Positions 6,078 to 10,869 of a stretch of 10,869 nt of DNA are shown one piece after another. The translations under genes were made by a program, and so were the position numbers. Within the stretch, counting starts at the first letter, position 1. Each line of letters starts with the position of its first letter. This DNA comes from an uncultured Clostridia bacterium (GTDB lineage: Bacteria; Bacillota; Clostridia; Peptostreptococcales; Anaerovoracaceae), in contig CAKQQT010000035.1 in NCBI GenBank assembly GCA_934271235.1, forward strand, positions 1 through 10,869, written 5' to 3'. Under the pieces are notes generated by a model. The model did no database searches and had not been told where the DNA came from. It saw only the letters and a program-made list of their open reading frames with translations.

Positions 6078-7343
6078 TTGGCGAAATATATTGTACAGCA
6101 AAGCGGCCCTCTGAGAGGAGAGGTCGTGATCAGCGGTGCGAAAAACGCGGTACTGCCGCTTATGGCGGCAGCATTGCTGGCAGAAGATACGTGCGTGATC
6201 CGTGATGTGCCTCAATTGCGGGATGTCAGCTTTATGAAAGAGATCCTCATATCGCTGGGTGCGGAAATCGAAGAATTGGAAGAAAATGTCCTCGCAGTCA
6301 CAACGAAGGACATTCTTTCTACAGAGGCACAGTTCGAACTGGTCAATAAGATGCGGGCGTCGATCTTGGTCATGGGACCGCTGATCGCCCGAAAAGGCAG
6401 AGCACGGATCCCGCATCCGGGCGGCTGCGCGATCGGTTCACGGCCGATCGATCTGCATCTCAAGGGACTGGAAGCGCTGGGCGCGGTAATCACCTGCACC
6501 GATACGTATGTGGAAGCTGCGGCGGGACCGCAGGGTCTGATCGGAGATACGATCTACTTGGACTTTCCGAGCGTAGGCGCAACCGAGAACATTATGATGG
6601 CGGCGGTCCTGGCACAAGGCACGACCTATATCGAGAACGCGGCCGAAGAACCGGAGATCGTCGATCTTGCGAATTTTCTCAATAAAATGGGAGCGAAGAT
6701 CAAGGGCGCCGGTACAGACACGATCAAGATCGAAGGCGTTGAAAAGTTAGGTGGCGCCAAGCATACGGTCATTCCGGACCGCATTGAGACGGGAACGTTC
6801 ATGCTGGCAGCTGCGATCACGCGGGGTGCGGTGCATATCCGCAACGTTGTGCCGGATCACGTGAAACCGATCATCGCGAAGCTGCGGGAATGCGGCGTGC
6901 GGATCGAAGTCGGCGATGAAGATCTGACCGTTCGGGGCGATCTGGGACCGCAGGTGGCGACGGATATCAAAACGCTGCCGTATCCGGGCTTTCCGACCGA
7001 TATCCAGTCTCCGTTCATGACGTTTTTGACCACGGTGGATGGGTCCAGCACGGTCATCGAGACGGTCTTTGAAAACCGTTTTATGCATGTCGCGCAGCTG
7101 AACAAGATGGGCGCGAACATCGAGACGGCAGGGAACAAAGCAGTTGTCCGGGGCAACGCCAGACTGCGCGGATGTCAGGTCATGGCGACCGATCTGCGAG
7201 CGGGCGCAGCGATGGTCCTGGCCGGACTGGTAGCCGAGGGGACTACGGAGATCTCTGAGATCTATCACATCGAAAGAGGCTATGAAAAGTTCATCGAAAA
7301 ATTCGCGGGACTGGGCGCCCGCATCACCAAGATCGATGGCTGA
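6078..7343 (+). CDS. murA: UDP-N-acetylglucosamine 1-carboxyvinyltransferase
   Basis: MurA transfers enolpyruvate from PEP to UDP-GlcNAc, the first committed step of peptidoglycan synthesis, in the cytoplasm. The length of 421 residues is normal for this EPSP-synthase-like fold. Substrate-binding K22 and N23 lie in SGAKNAVLP; the catalytic cysteine is C117 in HPGGCAIGSRPIDLHLKG; R93 is in RASILVMGPL; the Asp of GFPTDIQ is D308. The Cys rather than Asp at 117 predicts fosfomycin sensitivity of the enzyme. The start is TTG 6078, with GGAGG at 6064-6068; the product begins MAKYIVQQSG, as expected. It lies 18 bases after abrB and ends the operon before the terminator at 7398-7447. Firmicutes often carry two murA copies; which paralogue this is cannot be told here. 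Confidence 0.97.
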   Translation: MAKYIVQQSGPLRGEVVISGAKNAVLPLMAAALLAEDTCVIRDVPQLRDVSFMKEILISLGAEIEELEENVLAVTTKDILSTEAQFELVNKMRASILVMGPLIARKGRARIPHPGGCAIGSRPIDLHLKGLEALGAVITCTDTYVEAAAGPQGLIGDTIYLDFPSVGATENIMMAAVLAQGTTYIENAAEEPEIVDLANFLNKMGAKIKGAGTDTIKIEGVEKLGGAKHTVIPDRIETGTFMLAAAITRGAVHIRNVVPDHVKPIIAKLRECGVRIEVGDEDLTVRGDLGPQVATDIKTLPYPGFPTDIQSPFMTFLTTVDGSSTVIETVFENRFMHVAQLNKMGANIETAGNKAVVRGNARLRGCQVMATDLRAGAAMVLAGLVAEGTTEISEIYHIERGYEKFIEKFAGLGARITKIDG

Positions 7344-7357
7344 CCGGTGACGGAGCA

Positions 7358-7408
7358 GCGAAAACTTCAGGCACGATCAAAAAGCGAAAACTTAAGCACA
7401 ATCAAAAA
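7358..7408 (+). repeat. Imperfect tandem 26/25-bp duplication before the murA terminator
   Basis: GCGAAAACTTCAGGCACGAT plus CAAAAA (7358-7383) is followed at once by GCGAAAACTTAAGCACAATC plus AAAAA (7384-7408). The copies differ by two substitutions and a one-base deletion. The second copy ends within the left arm of the terminator stem. Confidence 0.8.
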
Positions 7409-7447
7409 CCTGTGATCTGCATCTGCAAGCCACAGGTTTTTGATTGT
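7398..7447. terminator. Bidirectional intrinsic terminator after murA
   Basis: ACAATCAAAAACCTGTG (7398-7414) pairs perfectly, over 17 bp, with CACAGGTTTTTGATTGT (7431-7447), with a 16-base loop holding two ATCTGC copies. The inner CCTGTG/CACAGG core followed by TTTTT on both strands fits a terminator usable in both directions. It ends the murA operon from the left. From the right it is the first strong terminator after the SDR gene, although that gene ends 234 bases away. Confidence 0.85.
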
Positions 7448-7611
7448 ATGACGGGCATGTCGTTCGTCTGTGGAGGCGGAGCGAAGGGCTGAACAATTCA
7501 AGTCAAATGGACTTGTGAAAATCCGCATCCATACCCGACGAGGAAGATAGGAACAAAGACGTATACGGAGTGAAACTTCCCCAACCGCACCAAGCAGAAA
7601 AGGAGGTTGCC
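7448..7611. other. Intergenic stretch without recognised gene
   Basis: Between the murA terminator and the possible small gene at 7612 I see only a 6-bp stem (CAAGTC 7500-7505, GACTTG 7511-7516, loop AAATG). No convincing promoter, tRNA or riboswitch is visible. Together with flanking bases the gene-poor gap from murA to the SDR stop is 337 bases. Confidence 0.5.
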
Positions 7612-7800
7612 ATGAAAGACAAGAATCGTTTAGCACATATCACGTGGAAGGGATATACGGCCGGAACCTTTACGGTTTCGCTACGCGCGTGTTTGCCGTT
7701 TGTCATCCTCATTGGAGTCGAGCCATGCCATCGTATCCCGCAGGCTTGCCGCGAGGGAACGCGGCGCATAACCGAACGCTTCCGCAGCCTTTTGATGTGA
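7612..7800 (+). CDS. Possible 62-residue small protein, unrecognised
   Basis: ATG 7612 is preceded by AAAAGGAGGTT (about 7598-7608), almost the full anti-Shine-Dalgarno complement, at ideal spacing. The frame runs 62 codons to TGA 7798-7800. The first 24 residues (MKDKNRLAHITWKGYTAGTF...) lie in otherwise unassigned DNA; the rest (about residues 24-62) runs antisense through the last 120 bases of the SDR gene and looks like shadow sequence. It could therefore be a real small protein, the preserved start of a gene truncated by rearrangement, or chance. No promoter was identified between the terminator at 7447 and this start; a small stem CAAGTC/GACTTG lies at 7500-7516. The family is not recognised. 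Confidence 0.35.
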   Translation: MKDKNRLAHITWKGYTAGTFTVSLRACLPFVILIGVEPCHRIPQACREGTRRITERFRSLLM

Positions 7801-8715
7801 GAAAAAACCGTTGGAAGCCAGAACTTTGACGGAATACGGTGTAAAAAACGGTTTTTGCCCTTTGGCAAGACTCATTTTTTCAAAGAGCGGCGCAAGGCGC
7901 GCCGCGGAGCGCGGAGACAGGAAGATTCGGGGAAGTCTGTAGTCTGTATCTGTATCGTGCCTTGCGAGCGTGAGAATTTCCCGAATCGTGGCATAATGAC
8001 CGGAGAGGATGTAGCTTTCGCCGGACGCGCCTTTTTCGGCGCAGGCAAGAATCCCCTCCGCGACGTCCCGTACATCGACAAAATCATAACCGCCGCGCAC
8101 TGCTGCCGGAAGACGGTGACGGCGAAAGGCAAGCAGAAGACGGGTAATCGCTCCGCCCGCAGCGTCTCCCGGACCGATCATGCCGGACGGCAGCACGATG
8201 CTGGCAGGCAGCCCGCGTCTGGCGGCATCGAGGACAAAACCGGCCGCGAAGGATTTGCTTTTTGCGTAAGGTCCGTCCGCCCTCCGCATGGCGTAACCTG
8301 CCGCCTCTGTGATGACCTCACCGCGCGGTCTTTCGGCAAGTGCGTGAACAGAGCAGACGTAGACCAGCTTCGCGATGTGACAGGCAAGACAGAAGTCTGT
8401 GATATTCTTTGTCCCGCGGATATTCACCTGATACAGTTCCTTCGGCGGGCGCGTCGCTACGGAAATCATGCCTGCGCAATGGATCAGACAGGTACGACGC
8501 GGCTCCTGTATGGTATCGAAAAAAGCCTGCAGGGAAGCTTTGTCAGTAACATCGCCGAAGACCGGTTCCACGGCAGCAGGCAGCTCCGCGCGCAGCGGAT
8601 CATCCGCGAGTACCAGAGCCGTCACGCGAGCGCCGCTTTTGATAAGGCGCTCTGTGAGGGCTTTTCCCAAAAATCCGGTGGCGCCGGTGATAAGATAGTG
8701 ATCGTACATCGTCAT
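7681..8715 (-). CDS. Extended SDR, NAD(P)-dependent epimerase/reductase
   Basis: The 344-residue protein belongs to the extended short-chain dehydrogenase/reductase family (epimerase, dihydroflavonol-reductase-like branch). The nucleotide-binding GATGFLG is at residues 11-17 after a beta strand (YDHYLIT); GDVTD at 54-58 is the usual cofactor-contacting Asp region; HCAGM at 79-83 matches NNAG/HxAA; the catalytic set is S122 with Y150-x3-K154 (YAKSK). VLPSGMIGPGD (174-184) and DFVDVRDVAEGI (211-222) are typical of extended SDRs. Start ATG 8715 has GGGAGGA six bases upstream; the frame extends to 8961 but would read through the promoter and hairpins. The substrate is not evident; no sugar or lipid pathway gene is nearby. 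It is transcribed alone from a promoter at 8897-8926. Confidence 0.9.
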   Translation of the reverse strand: MTMYDHYLITGATGFLGKALTERLIKSGARVTALVLADDPLRAELPAAVEPVFGDVTDKASLQAFFDTIQEPRRTCLIHCAGMISVATRPPKELYQVNIRGTKNITDFCLACHIAKLVYVCSVHALAERPRGEVITEAAGYAMRRADGPYAKSKSFAAGFVLDAARRGLPASIVLPSGMIGPGDAAGGAITRLLLAFRRHRLPAAVRGGYDFVDVRDVAEGILACAEKGASGESYILSGHYATIREILTLARHDTDTDYRLPRIFLSPRSAARLAPLFEKMSLAKGQKPFFTPYSVKVLASNGFFSHQKAAEAFGYAPRSLAASLRDTMAWLDSNEDDKRQTRA

Positions 8716-8890
8716 GGTGAGTCCTCCCTTCTTTTTTTTATGCGTGGAAATATCGCTGTGCGATATTTCCGGAATCACGACAAAAGCATCTTGCGAAGCG
8801 CCTGTCATGCATGGCAGGCATGTATGCAAAGAAATCACAGATTTCGTTTTGCACACATTTGTGCTTTTCCTGCTTTTTGTGAGTGGTCTT
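8716..8890 (-). promoter_or_regulatory. Long hairpin-rich leader of the SDR gene
   Basis: About 175 bases lie between the predicted start point and the SDR start codon. Read on the minus strand they hold, in order: GCACA/TGTGC (8864-8860 with 8855-8851, loop of four); a 12-bp stem TGCAAA-GAAATC (overlapping the first at 8851-8853) built from 8853-8825 with a two-base bulge; GCCTGCC...GGCAGGC-like stem (8819-8800) around ATGCAT with one G-T pair; and GGAAATATCGC/GCGATATTTCC (8770-8760 and 8756-8746), 11 bp with a three-base loop, just upstream of an A-run and the Shine-Dalgarno. It matches no riboswitch class I recognise. Confidence 0.55.
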
Positions 8891-8896
8891 AACCGT

Positions 8897-8926
8897 ATTA
8901 TACCCTTTCGCGGCAAATCACCACAA
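8897..8926 (-). promoter_or_regulatory. Sigma-A-like promoter for the SDR gene
   Basis: On the minus strand a perfect TATAAT (8902-8897) lies 18 bases after TTGTGG (8926-8921), which shares three positions with the -35 consensus. The predicted start point is near 8890. No other good promoter was seen upstream of the gene. Confidence 0.6.
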
Positions 8927-9237
8927 GGAATGTGGGAGGAAACGCAAAAACCAGGGAGCAAAAGAAGAAATCCAAGGGTGACAGCGGTTCACCCCTGCCA
9001 ATTTCACCCCGCGGTCACCCGCAATGTCACCCACGGGTCATCTTGTGCGGAACCCCTTTTCTTGTTAAAGTGGATTCGAGAGGCGGTTCGGCCGGACACG
9101 CGGGAGCTTACCCTACATCCTACTTCCTTCGGTACCTGCCGCGATACAGCCGAAATCGCCGCGAAAGCTTGAAAGCTTGATTCATTCATTCACGCACTAA
9201 TCTTTATTATTTGTTTTCCTAAAAGGAGGAAATGATT
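8927..9237. other. Divergent intergenic region with TCACCC repeats, upstream of nhaC
   Basis: This stretch has no credible gene. TCACCC occurs at 8989-8994, 9004-9009, 9015-9020 and 9027-9032, with an inverted copy GGGTGA at 8976-8981 that can form a stem with the first. Further right are two adjacent GAAAGCTT copies (9163-9178) and three TTCA copies (9181-9192). A weak promoter candidate is TTCATT (9181-9186), 18 bases, TATTAT (9205-9210). The nhaC Shine-Dalgarno GGAGGA is at 9225-9230. Confidence 0.5.
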
Positions 9238-10728
9238 ATGGGTAAAAAAATTCCTATGTGGCAGACATTGCTGGTTATGCTGGTCATGATCGGCTTGCTG
9301 ATGTGGTCGATTATTAAGGATACCGGAGGGGAACCTCACATCGCGTTGATTCTCGCGGCGGCCTTTGCCGGCATTATTGCGGTTCTGAACGGGTGGAAAT
9401 GGGCATATCTGGAACAGGGTATCCTGGCCTCCATTAACCGTTCCATGCAGGCAATCCTGATCCTCGCGATCCTGGGCGCGATCATCGCGTCATGGATGGC
9501 AGCCGGTACGATTCCTTCGATGATGTATTATGGTATTAAAATCATCAGTCCGAAGGTATTCCTGGTAACAAGTTGTCTCCTTTGCTGTATCGTATCTCTG
9601 GCGACAGGTTCGTCCTGGTCGACAGCCGGTTCCATCGGTGTTGCGCTGATGGGCGTTGGTACGGCACTTGGCTTCCCGGCAGCCATGACAGCCGGCGCGG
9701 TCGTATCCGGCGCGTATTTCGGCGACAAGATGTCTCCGCTCTCCGATACGACCAACCTCGCTCCGGCTATGGCAGGCGCGACCCTGTTCAAGCATATCAA
9801 GCACATGATCTACACAACCGGAACTTCTTTGATTATCGCGTTGATTGCGTATGTTGTTATGGGATTGATGTACGCGTCAAAAAATGAACCGGATATGACC
9901 GTTATGAATGATATCCTTCATTTCATCGACGGAGCTTCCAATATCAGTGTTCTGACGCTGATCCCGCCGATATTCGTTATCACCGCGGTAGCCTTGAAGC
10001 TTCCGGCAATTCCGTCGCTGGTCGGCGGCGCGATGCTTGGTGTTCCGCTGATGTTCTACAACCACATGGCGATCGAAACAGTTTTGGAGGACAAGGTCAT
10101 CAACAACATGTTCTACATTCTCAATAACGGAATTGAACTCGGTGTCGTTCCGGAGGACGCGAGTGAGATCATCTCGACGCTGGCTGATCTGCTTTCGTCC
10201 AGCGGTATGCAGGGCATGATGTGGACGATTTCCATCATTCTTTCCGCGATGTGCTTCGGTGGTATTCTTGACTGTACCGGCATGATGGCATCGGTAGCGG
10301 CGATCTTCCTGAAAGTCGCGAAGGGCAGAGGCGGTCTGGTGCTTTCCACGAACCTGATGGCAATTCTGACGAACGCGGTTTGCTGCGACCAGTACCTGGC
10401 ACTGGTACTTCCGGGCAGAATGTTTAAAGAATCCTTCGAGGATATGAGACTGAAACCGGAAAATCTGTCGAGATGTCTGGAAGACTCCGGCACACTGACC
10501 TCTAACTTCTTCCCTTGGAACACCTGCGGTGCGACCATGCGTAAATTCCTGGGCATTGACTCCAGCTACATCCCTTACGCAATCCTGAACTGGGTAAATC
10601 CGATCATTTCGGTTATTTACGGTTACACCGGCATCACCATGACGAAGATGACGGAGGAAGAGTATCAGAAGATCTTAAAGGAAAGAGAAGAAGAAAAGGC
10701 TGCGGCACTCAAGGCTCTGGAAGCTTAA
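9238..10728 (+). CDS. nhaC: NhaC-family Na+/H+ antiporter
   Basis: The protein is a polytopic membrane carrier of the NhaC family, exchanging Na+ for H+; relatives also include malate/lactate antiporters such as MleN, so the exact substrate is uncertain. It has 496 residues from ATG 9238 (MGKKIPMWQTLL), with about eleven or twelve hydrophobic segments. Hallmarks are ATGSSWSTAGSIGVALMGVG (122-141) and the charged signature FGDKMSPLSDTTNLAP (161-176), with FFPWNTCGA near the C-terminal half. The tail after the last helix is a charged cytoplasmic helix (EEEYQKILKEREEEKAAALK). An ATG at 9232 is only two bases from GGAGG, so 9238 is the better start. The gene stands alone, divergent from the SDR gene and followed by a terminator. 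Confidence 0.93.
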   Translation: MGKKIPMWQTLLVMLVMIGLLMWSIIKDTGGEPHIALILAAAFAGIIAVLNGWKWAYLEQGILASINRSMQAILILAILGAIIASWMAAGTIPSMMYYGIKIISPKVFLVTSCLLCCIVSLATGSSWSTAGSIGVALMGVGTALGFPAAMTAGAVVSGAYFGDKMSPLSDTTNLAPAMAGATLFKHIKHMIYTTGTSLIIALIAYVVMGLMYASKNEPDMTVMNDILHFIDGASNISVLTLIPPIFVITAVALKLPAIPSLVGGAMLGVPLMFYNHMAIETVLEDKVINNMFYILNNGIELGVVPEDASEIISTLADLLSSSGMQGMMWTISIILSAMCFGGILDCTGMMASVAAIFLKVAKGRGGLVLSTNLMAILTNAVCCDQYLALVLPGRMFKESFEDMRLKPENLSRCLEDSGTLTSNFFPWNTCGATMRKFLGIDSSYIPYAILNWVNPIISVIYGYTGITMTKMTEEEYQKILKEREEEKAAALKALEA

Positions 10729-10801
10729 GACCGCGTCATAATAATTATGGTTGAGAGGACGAGAGTCCTTCTTAATAATGAAGTGAATGAATAAAGACGG
10801 A

Positions 10802-10850
10802 GCTGTCGCATTAACGGAAAATAACCGTTAGGGCGCAGCCCTCTTTCTTT
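10802..10850 (+). terminator. Terminator or attenuator-like structure downstream of nhaC
   Basis: AGGGC (10830-10834) pairs with GCCCT (10838-10842) and is followed by CTTTCTTT, a short intrinsic terminator. A larger alternative fold pairs GCTGTCGC (10802-10809) with GCGCAGC (10833-10839), with one bulge, enclosing TAACGG/CCGTTA (10812-10817 and 10825-10830). The two folds share bases. It either simply ends nhaC transcription or controls the next gene. Confidence 0.6.
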
Positions 10851-10862
10851 AAGGGGCGGCCT

Positions 10863-10869
10863 ATGAAAT
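10863..10869 (+). CDS. Possible start of the next gene, cut by the window edge
   Basis: An ATG at 10863 follows AAGGGG (10851-10856) at a workable six-base distance. Only two codons (Met-Lys) are visible, so neither its reality nor its product can be judged. Confidence 0.25.

Noticed and set aside
7855..8892. 345-codon plus-strand open frame opposite the SDR gene
   Set aside because: Arg/Gly/Cys-rich with no family features; it runs through the SDR leader hairpins and promoter. The minus-strand SDR has intact motifs and a good ribosome site.
8716..8961. N-terminal extension of the SDR from ATG 8961
   Set aside because: It would include the TATAAT promoter and the leader stems; the family N-terminus begins at YDHYLITGATGFLG and the good ribosome site is at 8722-8728.
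10737..10850. Known riboswitch (guanidine, fluoride or preQ1 type) after nhaC
   Set aside because: None of the conserved core sequences of these classes could be matched; only generic stems are present.

Overview
The window reads as a chromosome segment of an endospore-forming Firmicute of the class Clostridia. The evidence is strong purine-rich Shine-Dalgarno sites, TATAAT promoters, the Firmicute gene order tmk-holB-ricT-trmN, an AbrB homologue and the spore-maturation pair spmA/spmB. Base composition is moderate rather than very AT-rich, which suggests a mid-GC clostridial lineage. I cannot place it to genus. No tRNA, rRNA, CRISPR array, insertion sequence or phage gene was seen.

Left region (1-3982, plus strand): the tail of an unidentified gene ends at 104. 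A promoter with an extended -10 at about 141-149 then leads into a long purine-rich leader. The operon that follows is a 40-residue membrane peptide (400-522), tmk (thymidylate kinase), holB (clamp-loader delta prime), ricT (PSP1-domain protein of the RNase Y-associated complex) and a TrmN6-type tRNA methyltransferase. Junctions are tight: an ATGA overlap, then gaps of 22, 4 and 6 bases. The cluster couples DNA precursor supply and replication with RNA maturation, as in the Bacillus tmk region but without yaaQ, yaaR, yabA or rsmI.

Middle region (4099-7343): spmB and spmA lie on the minus strand, convergent with the left operon. Their promoter region resembles a sigma-E site and abuts a divergent housekeeping promoter for a second plus-strand operon. 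That operon holds an uncharacterised membrane-anchored protein, an AbrB-type regulator with a C-terminal CxxC...CxxC module, and murA (first step of peptidoglycan synthesis). It ends at a 17-bp terminator whose left arm lies in a tandem duplication.

Right region (7344-10869): a mostly non-coding stretch contains one small reading frame with a near-perfect Shine-Dalgarno. An extended SDR (NAD(P)-dependent epimerase/reductase family) follows on the minus strand with a long hairpin-rich leader. A roughly 520-base divergent intergenic region carries repeated TCACCC hexamers, followed by an NhaC-type Na+/H+ antiporter and a terminator or attenuator-like structure at the right edge.

Most genes are conserved housekeeping or sporulation genes. 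The less explained parts are the small coupled membrane peptide before tmk, the repeat-bearing RicT N-terminus with two possible starts, the sigma-E/sigma-A promoter junction, the AbrB CxxC tail, and the structured SDR leader. I saw no clear novel multi-gene system.
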